A DNA stretch of 64,000 bases from Solicoccozyma terricola (taxonomy: Eukaryota; Basidiomycota; Tremellomycetes; Filobasidiales; Piskurozymaceae): the NCBI GenBank assembly GCA_001600875.1, contig BCLD01000008.1, positions 676,004 to 740,003 of the forward strand, in the 5' to 3' direction. The notes below the pieces were generated by a model, which was not told the DNA's origin, did not search any database, and worked only from the letters and a program-made list of their open reading frames with translations. Position 1 is the first letter of the stretch. Every line of letters begins with the position of its first letter. Shown in pieces: positions 11,207 to 23,157 of the stretch. Made by a program: the position numbers and the translations under genes.

Positions 11207-13596
11207 ATGATACGCGGTCTTCTCAGGGTAGCTGCTCGCACAGCAGCTATCCAACTCGAAGCAGCGACTGCAGCAAGAGACAGCGGCAGAGTTGTATCGG
11301 GATCGAGAGATCGGGGGACAGAGTGGCCTGCGAATCAGTCTCACACCTCAGGAGATCATCGGACGGATCAAGTACCAACGTATCAAGGAAAGACCGTTCT
11401 TCGAGATGAGCCGATCAGCGCAAATAAGGACTGGGATGCTAATGCGGCGGTCTCCCCCATTGATAAACTGGTGCGAGAACAGACCGAGGACAGCCATACA
11501 CCAACCAACCTGGGCGATGCCGATTCCCATGGGATGAATCCGTCGGAGCTCAAATCATTCGCAACTGATGATCCTCTCGTACTCGAAGGAGAACATCTTA
11601 GCCGGGAGAACAGTCATCGGTCGACGGGAGTACATGAGCAGCAGCTCAGCGGCAAGCCAAACGACAGCTCCGAAGTCCACCTAGTCGGCGGTCAGGTGGA
11701 TCAAGCACAGCAGCCCCAACTGATGGATTCGCCTGAAATTGAAGTGACGCCTTGGACAAAACTTTCGACAAGTAGCGTAGTGGAGGATGACTCATTCGAT
11801 CACACCATGCCAGAGCCGCCAAGGGTTAGTTAACAGCTTGTCAGTCCGCACGACCGACGCCACTCTTACAAACGACTTTCGCAGCCTGTCTCACTGCGGC
11901 CCAGCAAAGTACCCAATTCTCGGCTGGGGCGAATGCTCCACTACGGCTGTGAGTTCGTTTCTGTGTTTACAGTATGATCGGCATAAGTGACCCTCACACG
12001 CAAATCGATTCAACAGCCCTCGTTGCTGGCATGTCGCTTGGTGCCGCATCGGAGGCTGTCAGACGATCAACTGGGTCAGGAGGCACTGGTAGCCTGTTTA
12101 TGAGCGAGGCCAATGTGCGTCGGCTAGTTGACAAGCTGGGCAGGATGAGAGGAGCGGCTTTGAAATTAGGCCAGTTCATGAGTATTCAAGGTGATTGTTG
12201 CCCGGCCGGTGGATGTGGTCTGAACCGAGCTGATTTTAAAACACGGCGCCAGACACGAATATGTTGCCTGAACAACTCGAAAGAGTACTTCAGCAAGTCC
12301 AAGCGAATGCACATTACATGCCAGACTGGCAGCTCGAAGTACGCGAGTCATTTCGACCGAATGTTGACACCCCACTGACGAAGCCAGTACCTCTCAGGAC
12401 GTAATGAAAGCCGAGCTCGGTGAAAACTGGGCAGACCGCTTCTCAGAGTTCGAGCGTGTGCCTATAGCTTCAGCCTCTATAGGCCAGGTTCACAGGGCGA
12501 AGGCAGCCGTTTCTGGTTTGCCTGTCGCAGTGAAAGTCCAGTTTCCTGGAATAGCTTCCTCGATTACTTCAGACCTGGACAATCTGTCACTGCTGCTCAA
12601 AACTTCCGCGCTCTTGCCACGAGGTCTCTACCTTGACAACACACTGGCTGTCATGCGAAGGGAGCTGGCAGATGAATGCGATTACGTCAAGGAGGCAGCG
12701 AGCGGGCGGCGTTTCCGGGAGATGCTGAAGGACGATCCACTCTTTGAAGTGCCGCAGGTTATCGACGAACTCACGTCGGCAAAGGTGCTCACTACTGAGT
12801 TTATGAGCGGTAGACCACTCTCCGAGATCAAGCACCTGGATCAAGCAACTAGAGACAAGGTGGGGACGATTCTAGCGACATTGGAAATGTTGCCCTGCTC
12901 ACTCCGCTTTTACTGCACAGATTGGAGAAGCTGTTCTACGGCTTTGTCTGAAAGAGCTCTTCGTCTTCAGGTTCATGCAAACAGACCCGAATTGGGCTAA
13001 TTTCTTGTATGACAAGGATCGCGGAAAGGTGAGAAGGCTCTTATTAAACCTTCAACCGACTGCTGACTAGCCGTGCTCCTTTTCATCAGCTTCAACTCAT
13101 CGATTTTGGTGCTTCGAGGGAGTATACCATTGAATTTATGGACAATTGGTATCGCCTTTTGACTGCAGCACTGACAAAGGATAGGGAAGAGATGGTCAAG
13201 CAATCCCTGAGACTGCGGTATCTCACAGGAGAGGAAGAGGAAGTGAGTAATAACAGGCTTTGGGATTTCACTGCACTGCGAATCTGACACACTCGTCGTA
13301 TCAAATAGGAAATGATCGAAGCTCACATCCAATCAATGTCATTACTCGCCACGCCTTTTATAACTCCAGGCGTGTATGATTTTGGTCAGCAATCAGTCAC
13401 GGATGAAGTGCGAAAGCTCATCCCGACCATGCTCCGGCATCGGCTCACACCTCCGCCGAACGAGACGTACAGCTTGAACCGTAAACTTAGTGGATGTTTC
13501 TTGCTGTGCGCCAAGCTAGGTGCGCGAGTGGACTGTCAAACTCTTTGGCAGGAGGTCGTAGGAGATTACAAGGTGTCTACGGAGTACAATGTATAG
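11207..13596 (+). CDS. COQ8: Coq8/ABC1 (ADCK3-type) atypical kinase for coenzyme Q
   Basis: Mitochondrial ATPase/atypical kinase that supports the coenzyme Q synthesis complex in the inner-membrane matrix side. About eight exons, about 650 residues. The start [20 protein letters not shown] is a basic amphipathic presequence. About 190 residues of disordered linker follow before the conserved part: [13 protein letters not shown], the family-defining KxGQ motif in [27 protein letters not shown] with the Ala-rich loop replacing the glycine loop, the VAIK-type lysine in VAVKVQF, the ExD motif region [12 protein letters not shown], the catalytic-loop [12 protein letters not shown], and the DFG-like IDFGASREY. 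The C-terminus [18 protein letters not shown] is also conserved. The long linker is longer than in yeast Coq8. Confidence is high; several retained-intron stop codons (for example at 12376) are removed by splicing. Confidence 0.92.
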
Positions 13597-13686
13597 ACGG
13601 TTACATGGAATCACCACATTAATGAACTCCCCTCAAACATACTTTGTCATGATAATTTTTCTTCTTCCCGCCTGTAACGGACATAC

Positions 13687-14985
13687 CTAGTCGTAATCCT
13701 TGACGATCAATCCCAAACCCAAATCCCTCGCCTTGTCCAACACCAATTTTGCAATGGAAACGTCTTGAATTCCAATGCCAACTGATTTGTATAGAAAGAC
13801 ATCTCCTTCACTTTGCACCTTTTCCAATAACGGTTTCGCACTCTCCTCTTGACCCAGTAATTCACCCAATTCAACCATTCCACCACCCTCTGAGTCAGTC
13901 AGACCAGCATCAATCAACTCTCCTGCTTCTTTAGCGCATCCACGAGCTGTATCAACGACAACTACACCTGCACGTTTGATTAATTCCACTTCTACCTCGT
14001 GCATCTCGGGTGTATAGCTTCCAATCATGATGATATGTGACTGAGAAGTGACGTCGACGTGATTGAACAGAGGTACGGTCGAGGAAGTGCAGGTGATGAT
14101 GATATCAGCGTTGTGAATGGCTTGGGAGAGGTTGAATGGTACCGGGTAAGTCTCAGGTTCTTGCGCTTCCACGATTTCAAATTCATCCATCTCGCTCCCT
14201 GGTGTATCTTTTGGTCCGGAAGGTTTTTGAGACTCCTCACTTGGAGGTCCGGCAATACCAGATGTGACTTTTACTCCGTCCTTTGCGAATTGAATTTGTA
14301 CAGCTCTAACACATGCCTTTAGTCGAGACGTTTCGCTCCTACCGACAAAAGTGACGTTCTTGATCGTTGGAAAGATCTTCAAGAACACCTCGGCGTGGGT
14401 CTGAGATTGTAACCCTGATCCGAATAAGACAACATTTTTGGGTGGACCGCGTGGAGATGGAACCGATTGCATAAACAGAGCGGATCCTGTAATCGCCCAG
14501 GGATTAGTTTTCGATTAGGAATGTTCGAATGATAGAACCATTTCGGGTAGCCGCTCACCGCATGCATTTCTGAGAGCTGTCAAGTTTCTAGCGTTGATAA
14601 TACCGCTGATCTTACCAGTCGACTCATCTATGATGATGGTACTAGCTGGTAATCCGTTCCCGGATCCAAGAGGAACACTGACAATTTTAATACCCGTTCC
14701 ACCCGAACTGGCGATCCTAGAAGGCATGAATAGAGTCTTGTAGTTATCGGACGATGTGACTATACGATCTGGCATCTGAACAGGAGCGGCTCCTGTGGAA
14801 GCGACGTCGACGGCGACGACTTGCTTTGTTGAGAAATCACGGAATACTTGAGCTTGTGATTGTAGCGCCGCCGGGAGAGTCGTTGGTTGGGACACGACGT
14901 GATCGACATCTTTGGCGGAGAGAATTGTGATGTGTCCCTGGGACAACGAAGTGGTGGATTGTGGTGCTCCAACCATGGTTGACAT
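13687..14985 (-). CDS. Ornithine cyclodeaminase/mu-crystallin family protein
   Basis: NAD(P)-dependent Rossmann-fold enzyme family covering ornithine cyclodeaminase, ketimine reductase (mu-crystallin) and alanine dehydrogenases. Two exons, 14985-14559 and 14486-13687, give 408 residues. ATG at 14985 (MSTMVGAPQSTTSL) is chosen because the upstream frame has no better ATG. N-terminal domain features include FMPSRIASSGGTGIKIVSVP and the ASTIIIDESTGKISGIINAR substrate-side segment; then the dinucleotide-binding motif VVLFGSGLQSQTHAEVF and TFVGRSETSRLKA. A family-typical IIITCTSSTVPLF and the SHIIMIGSYTPEMHEVE segment follow. An acidic insertion (EMDEFEIVEAQEPE) lies in the middle. Substrate cannot be told from the sequence. 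Divergent from CSN1, with 200 bp between the start codons. Confidence 0.85.
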
Positions 14986-15185
14986 GATGATCGTTGGTAT
15001 GGGGGAGACGAAGGGGGCAAGATAGATGTTCTGTTCGGGGGGTGATGGATGCTCGCGGGGCTCCATGAGAAACAGCAATCCGCGGTGCAAAGGGGCGGGG
15101 GGCGGTGGAGGTGACCCCCGGGGTGCTGGATGGCGATGGCGACGAGGGACATGGAATACATCTATCTCTCATCCAGGTGTCTACC
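14986..15185. promoter_or_regulatory. Short divergent promoter, OCD-family gene / CSN1
   Basis: A 200-bp spacer between two divergent start codons. It is strongly GC-rich around 15088-15122 with G and C runs. No TATA element is evident. Confidence 0.4.
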
Positions 15186-17447
15186 ATGTCAACACCTACT
15201 TCCCTGGAAGACGTCCTGGACGTCTCCGAGCTTTCTGGTGAGCTGAAATGGGGCGGTTTACATGCCCGATGCCGTCGCTCATCCCGTTGCATCATCGTGA
15301 TGCATACTTGTTATTCCAAGGCCGTGCCGCCATCACTCGCCTCGTCTACATCGCTCGACATGCACCGAACCAGACCATCGGTCGACAAGCCGCTCTTACT
15401 GCAATCCCGATCATCAAGAGAGAAACGCTGGACACGGACGCGTATATGTCTACGGTTGATCATTATTTGAACAAATATCATTCTCAATTCGATGCGAATG
15501 ATGGGAACACAGCGGACGTTGCGAGTGATCGAATGGACGTCGATAACGGAACAACGTCGTTCATGTCCAAGTCTCCAACACAAACATCTCCAATTCACTC
15601 ATCCGTACATCCTTCCACCTCCATCTCCACCTCATTCGGCACGTCCAAAGCTATCGGAACAGCAGATTCTAAAATCGAGCAGAGTGGTGAATTAGATATG
15701 GAGTGGTCCAATGAATCCGCCTCGCAAGCTCTCGCTGGCAGAATGAAATTGGAAAGCGAGTTGAAGCAATACCAATCTAATCTGATCAAGGAGAGTTGTC
15801 GAGTAAGTCTTGGAAAAAGGTGGTTGGCACGGCCTGAACCAAGCAAGACCTGATTCCAGGCTGATACATGTTTTGATACATTTTTTCCTTCTTCTTCCCA
15901 ACAGCTAACTTATCATTCCATCGCCGCTCACCAACGTAAAACTGGTAACCTCCAAAGTGCACTCAAATCTTACGCAAAAGCAAGAGAGTTCAATTCCAAC
16001 GCTCAACATGAGCTCGAGTGCGCAATGGGAATCATCGAGGTGGGTTCATTGATTCAAAACACAGCGAGAAAAAGAAAAAAAAAAAAAGGTCCGAACCGCT
16101 GAGAGTGTTGAATGGCATCCCTGTTACTCAGGTTTCGCTCGAGATCGCCGCGTATACTCAGACTCTTCCTGCTATCATCAAAGCGGAAAGTTCCCTTGAT
16201 CGTATCATCGGTGTCCGTGGTTTATCCGCAACAGGTGGTGCGACTCGAGGTCTAGGACCAGCCGATGGATCAGCTCAAGTCCTCACCGGAGCTCAAAGTC
16301 GAGAACGTGATCAAAAGCTACGTGAATTAGATGAAAATAGATCGAAATGTTTGGTCAAATTGAAAACTGCAAAAGGAGTGGCAAGTATGGGAGTGGGCAA
16401 GTGGGAAACAGCTGCGAGGGAGTTTATGAATATCGATGGAAAACTGGAAGAGTGGGAAGGAAAGGTGAAATGGGGATTTTTTTTTTCTAAATCAGCAGCT
16501 CGATTAATCAGTATTTCTACTTCTCCCTCTGCAGGTTTTCGCTCCGTCGGATATCGCAATCTATCTCAGTCTCACAGCACTCGCCACATTGGGCAGATCT
16601 ACGATCAAGTCCTCGATCCTCGACAATTCTGATCTTCGCTACTTTCTCGATTGCGATTCCGCCGGATATGCAAAGGAAATGCTATCGTGTTTCGTAGATG
16701 CAAAATACAAAAGACTATTGACGTTGTTACGAGACCATAAGGTGAGCCTCCGGAGTTATGCTGAGGCGTCTTGTGCGTCGCTGACCCTCCGTTCCATAGT
16801 GGCGACACCTACTCGATCCTCACCTCGCACCTCAGTTACCTGCCCTCACCTCGGCCATCCGGCAGCGCGCTTTGTTGCAGTACTTTGAACCATTCAAGAG
16901 CGTGGACCTCGTAAGAATGTCAGAAGCATTCGATGCTACTACGCAGAACGAAAAGGACATGCTCATCCAAGACTTGGTCACGTTGATCAAGCAGGGAAGA
17001 ATGCAGGCCAGACTGGATATGATAGACATGGTGAGGCTCTGAATCAGGGCACAAACTGGATGGCAACATACTGACATTTTCACCTCGATTCTTAGGTCTT
17101 ACAAGCTGTCAAGGTGGATCCTCGTCAAGAGTTGTACAACAGCGTTCTGCGAATGGGAGAGCAAGTAGAAACAGCCTCCCGCAAAGCTCACCTTCGTATG
17201 AAGCTGTGAGTAGGGCCAGAAGTTTTGGGTTTCGCAATGAAGTCTCTGACACCCTTTTGCTCTTCCCAGCATCGAGTCCAACGTCACTGTCGATTTGCCT
17301 AGTCAACGTCGGAAAGGCCGCAAAGACCACGCAGATGACGACAACTATGGTGATGAAGAAGAAGATTTCGGCGATTTTGGCGGCATGACGCAAGAAGCAG
17401 AGGATATACAGATGGCGACGGCCATGTCGTTCAATACGCAAGCGTAG
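15186..17447 (+). CDS. CSN1: COP9 signalosome subunit 1 (PCI domain)
   Basis: CSN1 is the scaffold subunit of the COP9 signalosome, which removes Nedd8 from cullins. Several exons, about 550 residues. Recognisable parts are GRAAITRLVYIARHAPNQ near the N-terminus, LTYHSIAAHQRKTGNLQSAL and SYAKAREFNSNAQHELE (helical repeats shared with Rpn7), then the PCI region: VFAPSDIAIYLSLTALATLG, CFVDAKYKRLLTLLRDHK, RALLQYFEPFKSVDL and LIKQGRMQARLDM. The tail ends with an acidic DDDNYGDEEEDFGDFGG segment. The 5' end is uncertain: MSTPTSLEDVLDVSELSG at 15186 joins in phase to GRAAITRLV only through an acceptor ending CAAG at about 15322, while the homologous-looking DAYLLFQGRAA is open from ATG 15248 or 15272. 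A 60-codon Ser/Thr-rich insertion follows at about 15490-15700. Confidence 0.85.
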
Positions 17448-17553
17448 GGAACGGGAAGAGGCATCATCTAAGCTAGCACCAACACGATACTTGTACATGC
17501 CATGACGACCACAATAACGATGTCCAGCCAATGTAAATCTACAGCTGAATCGA

Positions 17554-19306
17554 TCACTCGAAGCGCTTCCACGCGTGCTTTTCGTACTCTTTGATTTGGT
17601 GAGTTCGCCTCTTGGGTCTGGAGATGGCATTTATATGGTCAGCTCGAGGCGTTCAAGATGTTCTCAGACGACTGTGACGGAATACTGACAGTTGAGGTAC
17701 CCTGGGCTCAATCAAAGCCCTCTGCTGCAACGATAAGAAGCGATCGCGGAATAAGTTGCCTTCAGGCTGTGTTTTCAAAGAGCGATGAAATCAGTGCGGT
17801 TCTTCGCGCAATGGCCGTCCGATAATCTCACCTTCAGTCCACGCAAATTTTCCGTCAAATCTTCTTCCAGTTGAACATCTACCTTCCCTGCCTTGACCTT
17901 GTACTTGCCGACCTTCTCACCACCACCATGACCCTTCTGCACTCGTGCGAGACGCGCTACAGCACGTTTTGTGGCGATCTGCTCTTTGGCAGAGAGCTCG
18001 GTCTTGACGGTGTCGGTGATCGATGGCAGAAGGGAGAGGGAATCCCTGAGTCGCTTGGATGACTCTTTGAGGACCGCCGTCCGTCGCTGTTTCGATGCAA
18101 ATCAGTTCAGTCAGTCCACATTCCCAATTAACAAAGCAAGGTTTGGGACACGTACTGCCTCCCTCGCCCTATGCGCTTTATTCCTATCGGCCTGAGTCTT
18201 CCGCTTCTGCGGCTTGGTGAGCGGTCCTTCCGACAACTCTACTTCAATGTCCACCTCGACGGGAAGAGCAGTCTCGTCACCGTCTCCGACCTTCATACCA
18301 GATGCTACACCTGGAATGTACTCCGGCTGCAACACGAATCCAGCGGCTGTCTGTATACGCTTCTGTTCCTCGTCCTCCTTTTGCAGATGGGCGAGCTCCT
18401 CCTGCACTGCCTTATCCAAGAGTTCTTGATGGCTTTCAAGACGTGGGTTGTATGACAAGCCCTCATGAGGAATCGGCAACGCTTTCATATCTGTCTGCTG
18501 AACCAACAGTTCCCGTTGTCGCTGAAGGGCTTTAGGAGCCTTGGGCTTTGGTGGTGGTTTGCCTTCACGGCCCCATTCACCCTCCGCTGGCTCTGGAATG
18601 TAATCCACCTCGGACCAGACGTCTCTTAGGTTTTCACCACGAGCAGCGGGACCGGCAGTGATAACTGCGGATCCCAAACCGTCCCCGCCAGAGCCGATGA
18701 CTTTCTTACGGGCGATTCGAAGGAGACGCTCCTTGTCGGCTGCAGTGATACGCTGCTTGGCAGGTACAGAGGACGATGCGATGACTTTGGAAGTCAGGGA
18801 TGGGACGGCTGATCGCTCATTGAGGATGGCTAAAGATCGTCGAGGCGGGAGTTCCTTGCGCATACGTCGAGCGACTGTGGTGGTTATAAGATCAGTTGAA
18901 CGCTCATTTTGAGCATTGGACTTTAGGCCCACCTTTTTCATCACCCGTGCTGTCGACAACGAACAACTGCTCATTACTCTGAGACTCGACTCGACCTCTA
19001 GTTGACGATTTCAAAACCCAGCTTCAGTTATGGCTCAAGGATGCCGCAGGTTCCACCTAGCCCGGAATCCACTCACCCAGTCTGACGCTCTTCCTCCCTC
19101 GCCTGTTCCAGAGCTTGCTCTTCCCCCCGGATATCGACGTTCTTCCTCCACGACTTCTTTCCCTTCCTCGACGCTTGCGAGTGGGTTGCTGGTGCACCCA
19201 AGTCGGTCACAGCCTTGGCTTTACCTTTGGCTGCGGCGGAGAGAGGCTGCTCATACGGCTTCTTTTGGGAGCTTCCACGGGAGCTAGTCTTTGTGGCTGG
19301 ACCCAT
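17554..19306 (-). CDS. NOP53: 60S ribosome-biogenesis factor Nop53 (GLTSCR2/PICT1)
   Basis: Nucleolar factor that recruits the exosome/Mtr4 for 5.8S/ITS2 processing in 60S assembly. Six exons or so, about 460 residues. The start at 19306 (MGPATKTSSRGSSQKKPYEQ) precedes the diagnostic N-terminal motif KGKKSWRKNVDIRGEE. The next exon gives NEQLFVVDSTGDEK, joined to VARRMRKELPPRRSLAIL. The middle has DVWSEVDYIPEPAEGEW. The C-terminal part is very basic (KRKTQADRNKAHRAREA), then LFRDRFLSLQQRALIEPR and the typical ending KRRTHQIKEYEKHAWKRFE. The last intron (donor AG|GTACCT near 17699) has to be spliced to reach this ending. It converges with CSN1, about 106 bp away. A CACGTGAAA element lies about 127 bp upstream. 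Confidence 0.9.
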
Positions 19307-19432
19307 TGCTGGTAAGTGGAATGACTTGTGCTTGACGTTACGAGCTTGGTATGGTGATAACCTGAATTGCAGAACACTGCATGCACATCTTCTGCGACTC
19401 GCGACGAAATTATAAGATGGCCGCTGTAATTT

Positions 19433-19438
19433 CACGTG
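19433..19438 (-). promoter_or_regulatory. E-box CACGTG upstream of NOP53
   Basis: Read on the NOP53 strand this is ACACGTGAAATTAC, 127 bp before the ATG. The same CACGTGAAA core lies before ELP3 and the Faf1-like gene. Binding by a bHLH factor (Cbf1/USF type) is inferred only. Confidence 0.35.
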
Positions 19439-19460
19439 TCACGGGTGTGGCAAACCAACA

Positions 19461-19490
19461 TTTTCATCCATTTTCATCCATTTTCATCCC
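19461..19490 (+). repeat. Three tandem copies of a 10-bp unit
   Basis: TTTTCATCCA is repeated three times, the last copy ending CCC. It lies in the spacer about 155 bp upstream of NOP53. Confidence 0.85.
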
Positions 19491-19672
19491 CATCGTGCAT
19501 CGTAAGCTATCAGGAGGAAACAGCGGGATCAAGAATCATAATGGTTCACGATGTGTGCTACCAGGGGTACCGAGGAAGGAATCAATCGAAAGTAATTGTC
19601 CAATCGAGACACAGCAGACTATGTTAAACATATCTAGACGAGCCTCCATAGAATTCACCTCAGGGACTGCGT

Positions 19673-22600
19673 TCAATTATGCGAAGTAACAGACCAGCTG
19701 CCCAACTCGACGTTCTTTGGCGTGACGTAGCTGCTGCCCGTTGCACCAGGGTATTGCGGGTTGAACAGCACCTGGAGGGAGAAGGTGCCACCACCTGGAA
19801 TGGTGATGGCGAGGACGGTGGTGTTGCCGTTGGGTTGATCCTCGTTCTCGGCGCCTGCTGGGAGGGGTGGGTCCGTAGCGTACCTTTTCGCAGGCAGTTG
19901 TTCAAAGGCTGCACCGCTGGGTCCGTTGACGATGATAGCCTCAAGGGTTTGACCGGCGAGTGAGAGAGTGGCGGTAGTGTTGCCAGAGTTGAAGGACATG
20001 GTGGCGTTGGTGTGCATCCTCCACTGGACATCGGCAGTGGCGCCGGTGACATCGTCCTGCAGAAGAATCTGCTTGCGGTCATTGATCATGCGGATACCGC
20101 GGTGGAATGAGCTGCACGTCAATTGTCAACGTTAGTGTTGATATAGAAATAGATAAAAAAAGCCCGGATATCCAGCCCCACATCCCCAACTCACGTTCCG
20201 TTGTAAGCTTGAGACATGTCAGTCGTGAAGAAACCAGTGGACCCGCTGGCAACAGTCCAACCAGGAGCAGCACCCTGCGCGTCACCAGAGGTACCATAGT
20301 TCGAAGTGGGATTGGCAGTAACGATCTGGTTCTGGTAGTTGTAAACGAGCGTGTTCTGTCCCTCAGTACGCTTGCGGTAGTAGAGCCATCTGGGCGAGTC
20401 TTGAGCTTCGCTATCAAAGTACCCGTCGGACAAGTACTGTCCAGATCCGAGCTCACCGGCCCACCGTTGACCCAGCGCATCGAGGACGAAATCTCCGATA
20501 TCGAGATCGCCGTGGGTTTGGTGACCTTGCAAGTTACCGCTCTTCATGGCGATGTAAGTCCCGTCGTTGTTGGTCCAAGACGATCGCATCGAGACCCACT
20601 CGTCATCCGAGTTGTCGAAGTAATTGTCGAGGGGTAGGTTGTCCCACCACGCACCGGTGAAAGCTGGGTTGTACCAGAACATGGACCACGGTTCGCTAGC
20701 ATCGTAGTGGTCCCGTTGATAAAGGGAGTACCTCGGCTCGTTGTAAAAGTCACCCAAGAAGAGAAGCGAGTTTGCGGTAGCCGAATACTTGTTGGGTCCG
20801 TGATCTCCGTAATTGAAGAGCGAGGTCATACCCTGCACATGCATGTGATACAAGCTGGTAAGGTTCCAAGCAGTGTTGACCTCGAGCAAGCCTTGGTCGT
20901 CTCCGTACGCGGTGGTAAGAGCAGAAGCCATCTCAGCAGCGCCGGTAGTACCAAAGTACCAGTAGTTTGCGGTCTCTGCCCAAGTACCGTCTGAATGCAC
21001 ACCAAGCATACAGTTGGCCTTGGCATTGGGAACGGTCTTGGAGATGACTTGCTCGGCGGTTCCGGTGGTGTCATCGCCTTGGATCGCAAGAGCTCCCAAG
21101 GTCATGCCAGCATTGATGACACAGTTCCAATTACCTGCGATAGGAGCGCTACCGACGTTGGTTCCGGTCCACCAGTTGTTGCTACCTTGACCATTAAGAG
21201 CCTGAAGACCGAAAGATAATCCCAACTCGGTGATGGACCACCTGATGGCATCCTTTCGCTCCTGAGTCCAGCCATTGTAGCACCAATCGTAAGCGATAGC
21301 GAAGGCGCTGGTGAACTCTGCCAAGTCGAGGAAGTGTTCAGGGTTCCACACACTTGTGTTTGTCGGCCACGCAGGCTCGATGCTGGTATCCGTGCTGTTA
21401 CCGGATGCGGTCTGATGACAAAGAGGATGAATGAGCCAATGATTAAACCAGAAGCGATTTTGACAACCTGCTCCAACTCACAACCAACTCGGTCCAAATC
21501 CTCTCCAAGAACGCGGTATCGTTTGTCATTCGGTAAGCGTAAGACCAATTCTTGACCTTGAGCTTGATCCTCCTCGCAACGTCGAGTACACCACTTCCAG
21601 TAAGACCACCATCTTCAACATAACCTTCAGGAGCCTCGCTCATCTGCTTAGTAGCGTTAGCCATGATCGTAGCGTTCCAAAATTTCAGGTATGGGTCATT
21701 GGCGATCAAGCCGTTCTGAAGAGCCGTCCACTTGTAACCGGGAGCGATCAGACGTGGGTGGTTACGAGGCGAGGTGGAAGAAGGCGAGTCGGGGTCGGCA
21801 GGCCATGCACCGTTGACAGCAGGGCTTGCGACGGTGGTAGGAGCGGTGTATCCAGACATGGCGGTCTGTTATTGTCTCAGCGTCAGCGAGATTCGACATC
21901 GTCTTGCCGAAAACAAAAGTATTCTGTCACTCACAGCTGTACCATACTCTGGCAGGAAGTAAGTATCCGTCGCAACCGCAAGGTAGACATCATTGTTCCC
22001 GTTCGCGCCTGTAGCCGTTGAACCGGCCCCTGCATTCGAGTTGGTCGATCCACTACCACCACCACCACCATTAGAAGTGCCAGACGATGAAGCGGCGGTG
22101 TTGGTACTGCTGTGGTGTTGAGAACCGACAACACCTCCTACCACGGCACCGACGATGATGGCGATAAGGAGGATGGGTAGACCGATCCATAACCACTTGT
22201 TACGCTTCTTCTTTACAGGGAGAGCATACGGCGATGAGCCAGCGACAGCATTGTTAGAGGACATTGGATCTATAGCGACAATGTGTGAAGGAGTCAAGGA
22301 CGATTCATTCACAACGAGGAGTCGTATACTCACATTGTTTGTATCCGGCACCACCTTGTGCGTATGAATTGGGTTCGTCGCGATATTGACCACTGCCGTA
22401 ACGGGTTTCGTCCTATGAGGGGTTTAAATATCGAGAGAGTGATTGAAGGATGATGATGATGAAGGTGAGGGTGAGGGTGAGGATGAGGGTGAATTGTATC
22501 TAGCCGTCAGCAATGATGAACTGCGTCTTCAAAGGCATCCTCAACACCATCCTTCGTCAATGTGTCCACGATGTCAGGAGTCCATCGTGCATCCTTCCGA

Positions 22601-22760
22601 TCTGCTTTCACTACTACCTCTTGGCAACAAGTTTGAAAGTGCCAATCTTCAAAGTCTGACAACGTCCCTTGAGGATATCCCCATCGTCGCCTCTACTTAC
22701 CATGTCGTAAGATTCATCATTAACGGCCTGTCCTTCGTTTCTCTGGTAGTGGTAGGCCAT
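19673..22760 (-). CDS. Type II membrane heparinase II/III-like (polysaccharide lyase fold) protein
   Basis: Predicted surface or secretory-pathway protein with a chondroitin AC/alginate lyase-like alpha toroid plus beta domain, about 860 residues in about six exons. It starts MAYHYQRNEGQAVNDESYDM (22760-22701); a 288-nt intron follows, then DETRYGSGQYRDEPNSYAQG. After a basic stop-transfer stretch (KKKRNKW) one transmembrane helix follows (LWIGLPILLIAIIVGAVVGG), giving a type II topology. A Ser/Thr/Gly-rich stalk comes next, then the catalytic-type region: NHPRLIAPGYKWTALQ, RIWTELV, FLDLAEFTSAFAIAYDWCYN, LQALNGQGSNNWWTGTNVG and NWNCVINAGMTLGALAIQ; further on SNNDG-like SSWTNNDGTYIAMKSG and HQTHGDLDIGDFVLDALG, which holds the His/Asp pair expected in the beta domain. 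Several N-glycosylation sequons are present. Substrate is unknown; roles in cell-wall or capsule remodelling are inference. Confidence 0.8.
22449..22492 (+). repeat. GATGAT / GGTGAG-type short tandem repeat in an intron
   Basis: A run of GATGAT followed by GGTGAG units lies in the 288-nt first intron of the heparinase-like gene. On the gene strand it reads as CTCACC repeats 40-80 nt before the acceptor. Confidence 0.75.
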
Positions 22761-23157
22761 GACGGGACCTGCGAGCCGGATGGAAGAACGGGGAGAAGTG
22801 TGTGGCTACGGGAGTCGGATGGATGGATGAATGGAGAGAAAGAGGGAAAGGGAAGAGATGGGGACGGCGAGTGGTTGGATGGAGACCTGGATGTCCGTGA
22901 CTGACGATGAACCCAGTCGTGGATGATGATATGGATGACAACCTTTACCCAGCCCTTCTCCAAGCCCCGGTATCAAAAACGCGTCTTGGAAAATTCCCAA
23001 CAAAGCCGGGAGCGAACACTGGAAGCACAGACCAGCACAGCCTCTACCGTTGCCATCATTCTCATTCACACAGAAAAAGCCAACACACACCCACACCCGT
23101 GCTCCCTGGCAGGTCTCCATGGATGCTGTCTATAAGCCCCATATGCCCGTCAATCTC
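22761..23157. other. Intergenic spacer between the heparinase-like gene and MSH4
   Basis: This 397-bp stretch is upstream of the heparinase-like gene and downstream of MSH4, both minus strand. It contains a short GGATGGATGGATGAATGG repeat near 22818-22835. No convincing exon or RNA gene was seen. Confidence 0.5.

Larger units (their letters stand above)
19307..19672. other. Intergenic spacer between NOP53 and the heparinase-like gene
   Basis: A 366-bp stretch upstream of NOP53 and downstream of the heparinase-like gene, both on the minus strand. It holds the NOP53 promoter, including the E-box at 19433-19438, and a three-copy 10-bp tandem repeat at 19461-19490. I see no further coding exon. 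Confidence 0.5.

Noticed and set aside
22443..22904. Plus-strand ORF starting with an acidic repeat
   Set aside because: It overlaps the first exon and intron of the heparinase-like gene, whose exon joins are in phase, and its repeat-derived composition looks non-coding.
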